Shown: positions 16,592 to 26,070 of the stretch, one piece after another
Position numbering within the stretch: position 1 is the stretch's first letter
Layout of the letters: each line of letters starts with the position of its first letter
Source: an uncultured Clostridia bacterium
Lineage (GTDB): Bacteria > Bacillota > Clostridia > UMGS1883
Length of the DNA stretch: 64,000 nt
Reading direction: 5' to 3'
Assembly (NCBI GenBank): GCA_947626145.1
Contig: CANQRB010000001.1
Coordinates: forward strand, 310,001 to 374,000
The notes under the pieces: generated by a model
The model's database searches: none
Told to the model about the DNA's origin: nothing
Seen by the model: the letters and a program-made list of their open reading frames with translations, nothing else
Translations under genes and position numbers: made by a program

Positions 16592-18085
16592 GTGAAGGAC
16601 AACAAAAACATCATTATCGAGCTGAAAAACGTTTCAAAACACTATGGCCAGACCTATGCGGTGGAAGATTTTAATCTTTACGTGAAAAAGGGTGAGTTTA
16701 TTACCTTTCTGGGGCCTTCCGGCTGCGGAAAGACCACCACTCTGCGCATGATAGCGGGCTTTGAAATGCCCACCGCCGGCGAGATACTGCTGAACGGCAA
16801 AGACATTACCTCTCTCCCGCCTTATCAGCGGCCCGTCAACACGGTGTTTCAAAGGTACGCGCTTTTCCCGCATCTGGATGTGTATGACAACATAGCTTTC
16901 GGCCTCAAGCTGAAAAAAATTGACGACGGCGGACGGATGAGGAAGCTCACCACAAAGGAAATAAGTGAAAAGGTGAGGGCGGCCCTGAAAATCGTGGATC
17001 TGGAAGAATACGAGGACAGGGACATCGCCACGCTCAGCGGCGGACAGCAGCAGAGAATAGCCATCGCCCGGGCCATCGTCAACGAACCGGAGATACTTCT
17101 GCTGGACGAGCCTCTTGGCGCACTGGATCTGAAAATGCGGAAGGATATGCAGCTGGAACTGAAGGAAATGCACAAAAAGCTGGGTATAACCTTCATTTAT
17201 GTGACCCACGATCAGGAGGAGGCCCTGACGCTCTCCGACACCATTGTGGTTATGAAAGACGGAATGATTCAGCAGATAGGCACGCCGGAGGGAATTTACA
17301 ATGAGCCGGCCAACGCCTTTGTGGCGGACTTCATCGGCGAAAGCAACATCTACAGCGGAACAATGATAGACCGGCTCAAGGTGCGCTTTCTGGGTCATGT
17401 GTTCGACGCGTTGGACGAATTTGACAAAAACGAAAAAGTTGACGTGGTCGTCCGCCCCGAGGACGTTAAGCTTGTGCCCCCCGGACAAGGTATGCTGGAC
17501 GGCAAGCTCATCGACAAAATATTCAAGGGCATACACTACGAGTATACTCTCATGGTTGGCCACACCGAGGTAATCATTCAGGACACCCGCAATATGGAGG
17601 TCAACTGTGACGCTGGCATCATAATAGAGCCTGACGGCATCCACATCATGAAAAAGGAATTTACCGCCAACATCTATGACGACGCATACATAGACAAAAA
17701 CAACAATGTAGTAATTTCCGACTTCGCATTCCCCTGTGATGTGACAAAGCTTGTGCCCGGCTCGACACTTGACGGCGACGGCTATGTTATCGGCCCGGAC
17801 GGCACGGTCTATGACTTCACCGACGCGGACGTGAAGGTTACCATCGGCCTGGGTGATATTGAAATAATGGACAATATCGACGAAAGCACCGCCTGGGGCA
17901 ATATCGTGGAGAATATATACAAGGGCGACCACTATATGGTGACCGTCCGTACACAGCAGGACGAGGATTTTATTCTCGACACGGTATACACTTATGACGC
18001 CGGAGATCAGGTGGGCATAAGGGTAAAGCCCGAGCTCATCAGTCTGGCGCTCAAGGGGGAGGCCAAGAAATATGCGAAAAAATAG
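16592..18085 (+). CDS. potA: Spermidine/putrescine ABC transporter ATP-binding protein (extended)
   Basis: ATPase of the polyamine importer. Walker A GPSGCGKT is at residues 41-48, the Q-loop FQRYALFPH at about 89, the signature LSGGQQQR near 147, Walker B ILLLDEP near 168 and the H-loop YVTHDQEEA near 205. Residues 250-360 are TOBE-like. At 497 aa the protein is about 120 residues longer than usual: a further beta-rich segment ends in a second TOBE-like stretch, IRVKPELISLAL. The start is GTG 16592 after AAAGGGGTGA. The following potB start lies inside its 3' end. Confidence 0.92.
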   Translation: MKDNKNIIIELKNVSKHYGQTYAVEDFNLYVKKGEFITFLGPSGCGKTTTLRMIAGFEMPTAGEILLNGKDITSLPPYQRPVNTVFQRYALFPHLDVYDNIAFGLKLKKIDDGGRMRKLTTKEISEKVRAALKIVDLEEYEDRDIATLSGGQQQRIAIARAIVNEPEILLLDEPLGALDLKMRKDMQLELKEMHKKLGITFIYVTHDQEEALTLSDTIVVMKDGMIQQIGTPEGIYNEPANAFVADFIGESNIYSGTMIDRLKVRFLGHVFDALDEFDKNEKVDVVVRPEDVKLVPPGQGMLDGKLIDKIFKGIHYEYTLMVGHTEVIIQDTRNMEVNCDAGIIIEPDGIHIMKKEFTANIYDDAYIDKNNNVVISDFAFPCDVTKLVPGSTLDGDGYVIGPDGTVYDFTDADVKVTIGLGDIEIMDNIDESTAWGNIVENIYKGDHYMVTVRTQQDEDFILDTVYTYDAGDQVGIRVKPELISLALKGEAKKYAKK

Positions 18086-18875
18086 CCTCCATTTTCAGCG
18101 GAAATATCTTTCCGTCCCCTACATGATATTCATGGTTCTTTTCGTCGTGGTTCCGCTGTTGCTCATCATAGCTTACGCGTTCACCGATCAGAACGGCGTC
18201 CCCTCCGTTGAAAACCTTCTGGCCTTTTTCCGTGACACAAACAACATTAACACTCTTATAATCAGTCTGCTCATAGGCTTTGGCAATACGGTTCTCTGCC
18301 TGCTGGTCGGTTATCCTGTGGCCTATTTTCTGGCCAAGAAAAATCTCGGATTTACAATGGCGACAGTGCTGCTCTTCGTGATGCCCATGTGGATAAACTT
18401 TGTGCTGCGCACCGCGGCCACACGCGACCTGCTTTTCTGGCTCGGGCTCAACGGCGGCGACCACCCATATGTCACCACCATGATAGGCATGGTCTACAAC
18501 TATCTGCCCTTCACCATTTTACCGCTCTATACTACCATGATAAAGATGGATCAAAGTCAGATCGAGGCAAGCTACGACCTTGGCGCCACGCCGCCCCAGA
18601 CCTTTCTGAAAATAATCCTGCCCATGACAATGCCGGGCATAGTATCGGCGGCAACGATGGTGTTCATGCCCACAATGAGCAGCTACGTAATTTCCGACGT
18701 TATGGGCGAGAGGAAAATTTCGCTCATAGGTAACAGCATACAGCTTTATTTTGATCAGGGACTTTGGCACATGGGCAGCCTTGTGGCTCTCATAATGCTT
18801 GTAATGATAGTCATCGGCAGTATCGCCACCCGAAATATCAAAACCGAGGACGACGCGAGAGGAGGACTGTGGTAA
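18072..18875 (+). CDS. potB: Spermidine/putrescine ABC transporter permease PotB
   Basis: A 267-aa inner-membrane permease with about six hydrophobic segments. The EAA-like coupling loop ASYDLGATPPQTFLKIILP contacts PotA. The start ATG 18072 overlaps potA by 14 nt and follows GGGGGAGG. The stop TAA shares one base with the potC start (TAATG), so the permeases should be made in equal amounts. Confidence 0.93.
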   Translation: MRKNSLHFQRKYLSVPYMIFMVLFVVVPLLLIIAYAFTDQNGVPSVENLLAFFRDTNNINTLIISLLIGFGNTVLCLLVGYPVAYFLAKKNLGFTMATVLLFVMPMWINFVLRTAATRDLLFWLGLNGGDHPYVTTMIGMVYNYLPFTILPLYTTMIKMDQSQIEASYDLGATPPQTFLKIILPMTMPGIVSAATMVFMPTMSSYVISDVMGERKISLIGNSIQLYFDQGLWHMGSLVALIMLVMIVIGSIATRNIKTEDDARGGLW

Positions 18876-19681
18876 TGAAAACCTCCAAGCTTACCGATTT
18901 TATCCGGAAATTTTACGTCTATATCGTTCTATTCATCATGTACGCCCCTATTTTGCTGCTCATAGTTTTCAGCTTCACCGACACCAAGCTGGTGGGCAGC
19001 TGGGACGGCTTCAGTCTGCGGCTATACGCGTCGCTGTTCCGCAACACCGAGATAGTGACGGCGGCCGTAAACACCTTTGTCGTTGCCTTTTCATCGGCGG
19101 CGGTTTCAACAATTTTGGGAACGCTGGGCGCCATAGGCATATTTTACAGCGGCAGACGCAGCAAAGCCATAATGGAGGGCATAGGCCAGATACCCATTAT
19201 GAACGCGGAGATAGTCACCGCCCTCTCCCTCACCATTCTGTTTGTGTTCTGCGGCATAAAGTTCAACTTTCTGACGCTGCTTGTCGGTCACGTAGTGCTG
19301 ACTATCCCATTTGTTGTGCTCAGCGTCCGACCCAAGCTGATGCAGATGGATCCCAACATCTATGAGGCGGCTCTTGATTTAGGAGCCACACCTAACAAGG
19401 CCCTTATGCGGGTGATAATGCCCGAGGTGGTGCCCGGCGTAATCAGCGGCTTTATCCTGTCCGTGACCCTGAGTCTGGACGATTACATCATAACCGCCTT
19501 TACCCGTGACACGGCGTATCAGACCCTCAGCACCTATGTATACGGCGTCACCAGCAAAAAGGGCACTCTCCCCCCTTCCCTGCGGGCGTTGACTACAGTG
19601 ATAACACTATTGGCCCTGTTGGTGCTCCTCATAGCCAATAAAAGGAGCAAGACCAAGACCAAAAAATCCAAAGCACGTTAA
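18875..19681 (+). CDS. potC: Spermidine/putrescine ABC transporter permease PotC
   Basis: A 268-aa permease with about six membrane segments and the coupling-loop motif EAALDLGATPNKALMRVIMP. The basic tail KRSKTKTKKSKAR is cytoplasmic. Start ATG 18875 follows GGAGG and overlaps the potB stop by 1 nt. An upstream in-frame start would lie inside potB and has no ribosome site. Confidence 0.93.
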   Translation: MKTSKLTDFIRKFYVYIVLFIMYAPILLLIVFSFTDTKLVGSWDGFSLRLYASLFRNTEIVTAAVNTFVVAFSSAAVSTILGTLGAIGIFYSGRRSKAIMEGIGQIPIMNAEIVTALSLTILFVFCGIKFNFLTLLVGHVVLTIPFVVLSVRPKLMQMDPNIYEAALDLGATPNKALMRVIMPEVVPGVISGFILSVTLSLDDYIITAFTRDTAYQTLSTYVYGVTSKKGTLPPSLRALTTVITLLALLVLLIANKRSKTKTKKSKAR

Positions 19682-19728
19682 ATAAAAAATTATAAAATAA
19701 ATAAAAAAAGAAAGGACATCAAATCACC

Positions 19729-21174
19729 ATGAAAAAAATTCTCACCGCCATTATGGCACTCACACTGATCTTTTCCGCATTCTGCCCGGCCTTCGCCGAC
19801 GAGCCCGAGGAGCTTGTTCTCCGTGTCTATAACTGGCAGGACTACATCAACGACGGCACCGACGAGGACGGACGCAAGGTAGATCAGTCTGTAATGGAGC
19901 TCTGGGAACAGGATTACGAGGCACGCACAGGACAGAAGGTTCGTGTCCAGTATGATATGTTCGAGACAAACGAGACCATGCTCAACACTCTCCGCACCGG
20001 CAAGACTCAGTATGACCTCGTGTGCCCGTCCGACTATATTATACAGAAAATGCTCATTGAAACTCAAAAGGGCGATGCCGGCGAGGCAAATATCTCCCTT
20101 GAAAAGTACGATATTTCTAAAATGCCCAACTATACGGCCAATGTGTCGCCCTACATTTCAAATATGTTCGCTCACTACGGCTGGACGGATTACGCCGTGG
20201 GATATATGTGGGGCAGCGTTGGTATAATGTACGACCCCGAGGCCGTAAAGCTCGAGGACGTAAACACATGGGACTTCCTGTGGAACACCGACTATAAGAA
20301 GATGGCCACCTGCAAGGATACCAGCCGTGACGCCTATGTTATCGGTCTGCTTGAGGTTTACGGCGATGAGCTGAAGGCCAACCGTCAGGCCTACAAAAAC
20401 GGCGAGATAGACGGTGCCGAGCTGCAGCGCCGCACCCATGAAATAGCCAACCGTACAGACGACGAGTCTATCGCCAAGGTTGAGGCAGCTCTGAAGGAAA
20501 TGAAAGACAACCTTTACGGCTTCGAGGTGGACAGCGGCAAGACCGACATTGTCAGCGGTAAAATCGCCGCCAACGTATGCTGGAGCGGCGACGCCGTTTA
20601 CGCTCTTGATCTGGCGGAGGAAGAGGACGGCAAGTATCTGGAGTTTGTGGTTCCCGACGAGGGCAGCACAGTATGGTTTGATGGCTGGGTAATGCCCAAG
20701 GGCGCCAATGTGGAGCTGGCCCAGGATTTCGTCGATTTCATGTGCCGGCCCGAAATAGCCGCCATGAATCAGGATTTCATCGGTTACACCAGCGTTATCG
20801 CCGGAGACGAGATATTTGACCTTGTCCGTGACTGGTACGACGAGGAGGACGGCGAGATCGCCTACGACCTGAGCTACTTCTTCGACGGCACACTGTCCGA
20901 GGACAGACTCACCGACGGCAAGGCCATTATCCGCACCAACGAGGAGCGTCGCCAGCTCATGACGCAGTACCCCGACCTTGAGACCACATACCGCTGCGGC
21001 ATAATGGAGGACTTCGGCGACCAGAACGACAAGGTTCTCGCCGCATGGAGCAAGGTAAAGGGCACAAGTCTCCCTGTCTGGATCTATATCATTCTTGCTG
21101 TCGTCGTAATTGCCGCCATTGCCGCAGTAATACTTTTCGCCGGCGGAAAAGGGAAAAAGAAAAACAGGAGATAA
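19729..21174 (+). CDS. potD: Polyamine-binding protein PotD with C-terminal membrane anchor
   Basis: Extracellular solute-binding protein of the pot importer, 481 aa. The signal peptide ends at an AFA site near residue 23 and has no proper lipobox. LRVYNWQDYI opens the mature domain and is typical of PotD/PotF. Unlike usual Gram-positive lipoprotein binders, it ends in a hydrophobic segment (about 448-472) followed by a Lys/Arg tail, so it is probably held by a C-terminal helix. The 47-nt gap from potC has AAAGGA but no promoter. I see no terminator before the Trp leader. Confidence 0.9.
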   Translation: MKKILTAIMALTLIFSAFCPAFADEPEELVLRVYNWQDYINDGTDEDGRKVDQSVMELWEQDYEARTGQKVRVQYDMFETNETMLNTLRTGKTQYDLVCPSDYIIQKMLIETQKGDAGEANISLEKYDISKMPNYTANVSPYISNMFAHYGWTDYAVGYMWGSVGIMYDPEAVKLEDVNTWDFLWNTDYKKMATCKDTSRDAYVIGLLEVYGDELKANRQAYKNGEIDGAELQRRTHEIANRTDDESIAKVEAALKEMKDNLYGFEVDSGKTDIVSGKIAANVCWSGDAVYALDLAEEEDGKYLEFVVPDEGSTVWFDGWVMPKGANVELAQDFVDFMCRPEIAAMNQDFIGYTSVIAGDEIFDLVRDWYDEEDGEIAYDLSYFFDGTLSEDRLTDGKAIIRTNEERRQLMTQYPDLETTYRCGIMEDFGDQNDKVLAAWSKVKGTSLPVWIYIILAVVVIAAIAAVILFAGGKGKKKNRR

Positions 21175-21217
21175 TTCATTCAAAGCAAATTACCTAAAAA
21201 AATTTTAAAAAAAACTC

Positions 21218-21246
21218 TTGACAAATATAATTCATAGTGCTATAAT
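21218..21246 (+). promoter_or_regulatory. Sigma-A promoter of the trp operon
   Basis: TTGACA (21218-21223), 17-bp spacer, TATAAT (21241-21246) with upstream TG; a consensus promoter about 300 nt before trpE. Confidence 0.92.
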
Positions 21247-21251
21247 AGCTT

Positions 21252-21526
21252 TAATTAAATATTAAATCCTTTGACCAAAAGTAAGTAGCTTTAATTCCAA
21301 CTGTCACAGAGAGCCGGGGCGCTGAGAGCCGGTACAGTGTTTTATTGTGAATGGATTTGCGAGGAGCAAGGAGAACACCGAAACCGGTAAGTATCTACGC
21401 CGTTGTTCCGCGTTAAGGAACGGAAGTATGCTTGTACTTCTATGAGGAGGGTTATTCCCTTGAATTTGGGTGGCACCACGGAATAGTTATTTCGTCCCAT
21501 TGACTTCAACGTCAGTGGGACTTTTT
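21252..21526 (+). promoter_or_regulatory. Tryptophan T-box riboswitch
   Basis: Leader RNA sensing uncharged tRNA-Trp. Stem I begins with the AGAGA motif (21308-21312). The specifier loop GAATGGA holds the Trp codon TGG at 21352-21354. The T-box GGGTGGCACCACGG covers about 21468-21481. The terminator is GTCCCATTGAC (21494-21504) with GTCAGTGGGAC (21511-21521) followed by CTTTTT. Uncharged tRNA should stabilise the antiterminator and allow trp transcription. Confidence 0.95.
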
Positions 21527-21550
21527 CATTTTGTTTGAGGAGGAATTACC

Positions 21551-23026
21551 ATGTTAAATCCAAGTCTTGGAGAAGTCAGAGAGCTTCTCGAAACACACTC
21601 AAAGGTAACTCACGTGCCGGTGATCTATGAACGTCTGTGCGACAGCGTAACTCCGGTCAGGATATTTCAGGCCCTGAGTCAGGGCGCCGACCACGCCTTC
21701 ATTCTTGAAAGCGCCGGCAGCGATCAGCATTGGCAGCGCTATTCCTTCATCGGCATCAACCCGAGGGCCGAGCTTGCCATAAAGGATCACAAGGGCACCT
21801 ATACCGAAAACGGCGAAACAAAAACCTTTGAGGTTTATGACCTGCCCGGTTTTTTGAACGACCTGATGAGCAAGTACAACAGTCCAGCCATAGAAAGCGG
21901 CCCCGGCCTCACCGGCGGCTTTGTGGGTTACTTCGGATATGACACCATAAGATATATCGAGCCCCGGCTTAACAACGCCCCTGTTGACGACCTCAATATA
22001 CCGGACATCAACCTTTTCCTCTATGAGGAGCTGGTGGCCTATGACCACCTGAGCAACAAGGTGCTTTGTATATTCAACATTACCCGCGGGGACATTGAAA
22101 GCAAATATTCCCTTGCGGAGGCCAAGGCGGAAAAGATCATGCGGGCCATCGAGGAATACGTTCCGCCCCGCCGCCCCTGCCGGGAGATACGGCCCGTAAA
22201 AAAGACCAGCAACATCAGCCACGAACAGTACCTGAGCAACGTGGAAAAATCCAAGGAATATATCCGGAAGGGCGACATCTTCCAGATTGTTCCCTCCCAG
22301 CGGATAGAGGTTGAGTCAGTAGCCGACCCCTACGACGTGTACCGGATGCTCCGTTCCACAAACCCCAGCCCCTATCTTTACTACTTTAAGCATCCCGACT
22401 ACAAAATTGCCGGGGCCTCGCCGGAAAAGCTGCTCAGCGTCACCAACGGTATATGCATGACCAAGCCGATTGCCGGCACAATCCGCCGTGGCAGCACTCC
22501 GGAATCAGACCTCGCAAATGAGAAGAAGCTCATAAGCGACCCCAAGGAAAGAGCCGAACACACCATGCTTGTGGATCTGGGCCGGAACGATATAGGCAAG
22601 GTCAGCAAATTCGGCACCGTTCGGGTGGAAAACCTTATGCACATCGAGCGCTATTCAAGAATCATGCACATCGTAAGCGATGTATACGGACAGCTTCAGG
22701 ACGGAAAAACGGCGGTTGACGCCCTTATGAGCGTCCTCCCCGCCGGTACGCTCAGCGGAGCGCCGAAGATCCGCGCCATGGAAATAATCGATGAGCTTGA
22801 AACCACCAAGCGGGCGCTTTACGGCGGTACGGTCGGCTATCTGGCCTTTGACGGCAATATCGATACCTGCATAGCCATAAGAACCGTGCTGTTCAGGAAC
22901 GGAAAGGCCTACGTCCAGGCCGGCGGCGGCGTCGTGGCCGACAGCGTACCCGAAAACGAGTATCAGGAGTCCAGAAACAAGGCCTACGCCGTGGTCAAGG
23001 CCATAGAAATGGCCAACGAAATTTAA
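21551..23026 (+). CDS. trpE: Anthranilate synthase component I
   Basis: Converts chorismate plus ammonia to anthranilate, with glutamine amidotransferase supplied by the TrpG domain. The 491-aa protein has FILESAG near residue 50, corresponding to the LLES tryptophan-feedback site. The chorismate-binding core contains GTIRRG and LVDLGRNDIGKVS. Start ATG 21551 follows GAGGAGG and is directly downstream of the T-box. Confidence 0.97.
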   Translation: MLNPSLGEVRELLETHSKVTHVPVIYERLCDSVTPVRIFQALSQGADHAFILESAGSDQHWQRYSFIGINPRAELAIKDHKGTYTENGETKTFEVYDLPGFLNDLMSKYNSPAIESGPGLTGGFVGYFGYDTIRYIEPRLNNAPVDDLNIPDINLFLYEELVAYDHLSNKVLCIFNITRGDIESKYSLAEAKAEKIMRAIEEYVPPRRPCREIRPVKKTSNISHEQYLSNVEKSKEYIRKGDIFQIVPSQRIEVESVADPYDVYRMLRSTNPSPYLYYFKHPDYKIAGASPEKLLSVTNGICMTKPIAGTIRRGSTPESDLANEKKLISDPKERAEHTMLVDLGRNDIGKVSKFGTVRVENLMHIERYSRIMHIVSDVYGQLQDGKTAVDALMSVLPAGTLSGAPKIRAMEIIDELETTKRALYGGTVGYLAFDGNIDTCIAIRTVLFRNGKAYVQAGGGVVADSVPENEYQESRNKAYAVVKAIEMANEI

Positions 23027-23039
23027 AGGAGGGTCAGTC

Positions 23040-24671
23040 ATGATTTTAATGCTGGACAATTATGACAGCTTCACTTATAATCTGTATCAGCAGATCGGGG
23101 AAATGTACCCCGACATAAAGGTCGTCAGGAACGACGCCGTGACAATAGAAGATATTGAAGAGCTTGCCCCTCAGGCGCTCATTGTCTCCCCCGGGCCCGG
23201 AACCCCCGACGACGCGGGCATCTGCGTCGAGGCAATAAGACACTTCAGCGGAAAAATTCCGATCTTCGGAATATGCTTAGGCGAACAGTCGATAGGTCAG
23301 GCCTTCGGCGGAGTTGTCGGATTGGCAAACGAGCCGCTGCACGGCAAGGCCACAAAGGTACACATCGACACTCAATGCCCCGTGTTCGAGGGTTTGACCG
23401 GCGTCATCGAGGTGGGCCGCTACCACTCCCTTATTGTAGAGCGGGATTCGCTTCCCGACTGTCTCCAAATCATAGCCGAGGACGATCAGGGACAAATAAT
23501 GGCCCTCCGCCACAAAGAGCATCCCACCTTTGGCATACAATTCCACCCCGAAAGCGTACTAACACCTGTGGGCGGGATAATCACCGCAAATTTCCTGCGA
23601 ATAGCAGGTATAAAAATAAATGAAGGAGCTGCACCAAAAATGGAAACTGAAAAGACCGAATTAAAACAGTATATAGGCCGTGTCGTAGACGGCCAGAACC
23701 TCAGTGAGCACGAGGCTTTTGAGGCCATGAACATTATCATGACCGGTCAGGCCACAGACGCACAGATAGCGTCCTTCGCCACCGCTCTCCGCATGAAGGG
23801 CGAAACCATTGACGAAATCACAGGCTGCGCAAAGGCCATGCGGGCCAACGCCACCGCCTTGGAAAACGCCAAGGACAGCGTGGACATAGTCGGTACCGGC
23901 GGCGATAAGGCCAACACCTTCAACATTTCCACCACATCGGCCTTTGTTATCGGCGGCTGCGGACAAAGGGTAGCCAAGCACGGCAACCGCAGCGTATCCA
24001 GCAAGAGCGGCGCGGCTGACGTGCTCGAGGCCTTGGGCGTTAAGATAACCTCCACCCCGGAGAAGGCAGCCGAAATTCTTCGCCGCTGCGGCGTGGCTTT
24101 CCTCTTTGCGCAAAACTACCACGGTTCAATGCGCTTTGCCGGCCCTGCCCGGCGTGAGACCGGTATACGCACCGTGTTCAATATCCTCGGCCCTCTCACC
24201 AATCCAGCCTTTGCCGATTATATTGTGGCCGGCTGCTATGACGGAAATATGGTGGAGTCACTGTGCCGCGTGTTCAAGAATCTTGGACTCAAGCGGGCCA
24301 TGGTAGTTCACGGCTGCGACGGCCTTGACGAGATAACCGTCACCGGCGACACACAGGTGGCGGAGCTCCTGCCCGACGGCAACATTGTGACCTATAAGAT
24401 AAATCCCTCCCAGTTCGGTCTCGGAACCTTCGATTTGAGCGAGATCGTTGGCGGCACCGCCGAGGAAAACGCCGAGATCACAAAAGGCGTGCTCTCCGGT
24501 AAAATTACCGGAGCCAAGCGGGACATCGTACTCCTCAATTCAGCCTGCGCACTGTACATTACAGGCAAGGCGGCTTCCATAACGGAAGGCGTTGAAATGG
24601 CTAAAAACTCCATTGACAGCGGCAGCGCGCTTAAGGTGCTTGAAAAGATGGTAGAAGTAAGCAACGCGTAA
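23040..24671 (+). CDS. trpGD: Bifunctional anthranilate synthase II / anthranilate phosphoribosyltransferase
   Basis: A 543-aa natural fusion. Residues 1-195 are a class I glutamine amidotransferase (SPGPGTP oxyanion segment, Cys in GICLGEQ, His/Glu in FHPES). After a short linker, residues 210-543 are TrpD (VGTGGDKANTFNIST phosphoribosyl-pyrophosphate site). The usual CLGHQ after the catalytic Cys reads CLGEQ here. The reading frame is continuous through the junction. Start ATG 23040 follows AAAGGAGG, 14 nt after trpE. Confidence 0.95.
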   Translation: MILMLDNYDSFTYNLYQQIGEMYPDIKVVRNDAVTIEDIEELAPQALIVSPGPGTPDDAGICVEAIRHFSGKIPIFGICLGEQSIGQAFGGVVGLANEPLHGKATKVHIDTQCPVFEGLTGVIEVGRYHSLIVERDSLPDCLQIIAEDDQGQIMALRHKEHPTFGIQFHPESVLTPVGGIITANFLRIAGIKINEGAAPKMETEKTELKQYIGRVVDGQNLSEHEAFEAMNIIMTGQATDAQIASFATALRMKGETIDEITGCAKAMRANATALENAKDSVDIVGTGGDKANTFNISTTSAFVIGGCGQRVAKHGNRSVSSKSGAADVLEALGVKITSTPEKAAEILRRCGVAFLFAQNYHGSMRFAGPARRETGIRTVFNILGPLTNPAFADYIVAGCYDGNMVESLCRVFKNLGLKRAMVVHGCDGLDEITVTGDTQVAELLPDGNIVTYKINPSQFGLGTFDLSEIVGGTAEENAEITKGVLSGKITGAKRDIVLLNSACALYITGKAASITEGVEMAKNSIDSGSALKVLEKMVEVSNA

Positions 24672-24682
24672 GGGAGGTCAAA

Positions 24683-25456
24683 ATGATACTTGACGATATA
24701 ATGAAATACCGCCGGGAACAGCTGGCCCGTGAGCGGGCGGTGGTACCGGAGACCGAGATCAGGCTTCTGGCCGAAAGCCGTACGGAGTCCGCAAAAGACT
24801 TTAAAGCGGCGATAACCCGGCCCGGCATCAACATAATTTCCGAGGTAAAAAAGGCCAGCCCTTCAAAGGGACTCATCTCCCCTGATTTCAAACCGGTGGA
24901 GACCGCCCTGAATTATCAGAGATCCGGAGCGGCGGCTGTCAGCGTTCTCACCGAGGAGCATTATTTTATGGGCTCGTCGAAATACCTTTCCGAGATACGT
25001 CAGGCCATTGACATTCCTATTTTGAGAAAAGATTTTATTGTGGATCCTTATCAGGTCTATGAGGCCCGTGCCCTCGGCGCCGACGCCGTGCTCCTTATCG
25101 CCGCCCTGCTCTCCCCCCTGGAAATGCGGGAGCTACGTGTGCTGGCCGAGGAAATGGGTATGGAAGCCCTGTGCGAGAGCCACAACGAAAAGGAGCTGGA
25201 AACCTGCATCCACTCCGGAGCAAAGATTTTCGGCATCAATAACCGTAATCTTTCCAGCTTTGAGGTAAGCCTCGACACCACACGACGGCTGGCAAAACTG
25301 GTTCCGGAGGGCTCGGTCATAGTTTCGGAGAGCGGAATGTTCAGCGCCGACGATGTGCTGGAGGCAAAAAACGCCGGCGCAAACGCCGTCCTGATCGGCG
25401 AGGGGCTTATGCGGGATCCGGCGCTGCTCGGTCAAATAAAGGAGAGGCTGAAATGA
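24683..25456 (+). CDS. trpC: Indole-3-glycerol-phosphate synthase
   Basis: A 257-aa TIM barrel that closes the indole ring. ISEVKKASPSKGLI carries the catalytic Lys, LRKDFIVDPYQ the second Lys, and INNRNLSSFEV and VSESGM the phosphate site. Start ATG 24683 follows GGGAGG. The stop overlaps trpF by 4 nt. Confidence 0.96.
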   Translation: MILDDIMKYRREQLARERAVVPETEIRLLAESRTESAKDFKAAITRPGINIISEVKKASPSKGLISPDFKPVETALNYQRSGAAAVSVLTEEHYFMGSSKYLSEIRQAIDIPILRKDFIVDPYQVYEARALGADAVLLIAALLSPLEMRELRVLAEEMGMEALCESHNEKELETCIHSGAKIFGINNRNLSSFEVSLDTTRRLAKLVPEGSVIVSESGMFSADDVLEAKNAGANAVLIGEGLMRDPALLGQIKERLK

Positions 25457-26070
25457 AACTGAAGCTTTGCGGTCTGCGCAGGCCGGAAGACGTCGAAATG
25501 ATAAACGAGGTACGGCCGGACTATGTCGGATTTATTTTCGCCCCAACAAGGCGTTATGTCAGCCCCGGAACGGTGCGGGAGCTTTGCCGCGGTCTTGATT
25601 CCGGCATAAAAAAAGTGGGCGTTTTTGTCAATGAAACCGCCGAAAAGATGGCTGAAATCGCCGAAATATCAGGTATTGACATAATCCAGCTCCACGGCGA
25701 CGAGGGTATAGAGGGCATTTACCGTCTGAGAGAGCTCTTCCCCGGTGAAATCTGGAAAGGAGTACGTGTGCGGCTGCCGCTGGATATTCGCCGCGCCGAG
25801 GCTCTGCCGGTGGATATGCTGCTTTATGACAGTTTCGTCGCGGGAGAATACGGCGGCACTGGCAAAAGGGCAAATATGGCCGCCATTTCCGACGCCGGGC
25901 CGGTGAAGCCTTTCTTCCTTGCCGGTGGGATTAACGCCGAAAATATCGACGAAATTCTTTCCGCCATATCGCCCTGGGGCATTGACATTTCCAGCGGCTT
26001 TGAGGAGGACGGACTTAAGAACAGAGAAAAACTCATGGGAATAATGAACAAACTGAAAGGACGATTGTAA
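25453..26070 (+). CDS. trpF: Phosphoribosylanthranilate isomerase
   Basis: A 205-aa TIM barrel performing the Amadori rearrangement. [12 protein letters not shown] at the N-terminus holds the catalytic Cys, DYVGFIF and LHGD follow, and [10 protein letters not shown] with [10 protein letters not shown] near the end bind phosphate and hold the general acid region. It overlaps trpC by 4 nt and shares one base with the trpB start (TAATG). Confidence 0.96.
   Translation: MKLKLCGLRRPEDVEMINEVRPDYVGFIFAPTRRYVSPGTVRELCRGLDSGIKKVGVFVNETAEKMAEIAEISGIDIIQLHGDEGIEGIYRLRELFPGEIWKGVRVRLPLDIRRAEALPVDMLLYDSFVAGEYGGTGKRANMAAISDAGPVKPFFLAGGINAENIDEILSAISPWGIDISSGFEEDGLKNREKLMGIMNKLKGRL

Noticed and set aside
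16266-16595. Short frames (109 and 79 codons) in the potA leader
   Set aside because: They run through the inverted-repeat element, have no ribosome site, and their composition follows the palindromes. Kept as a repeat/RNA candidate instead.
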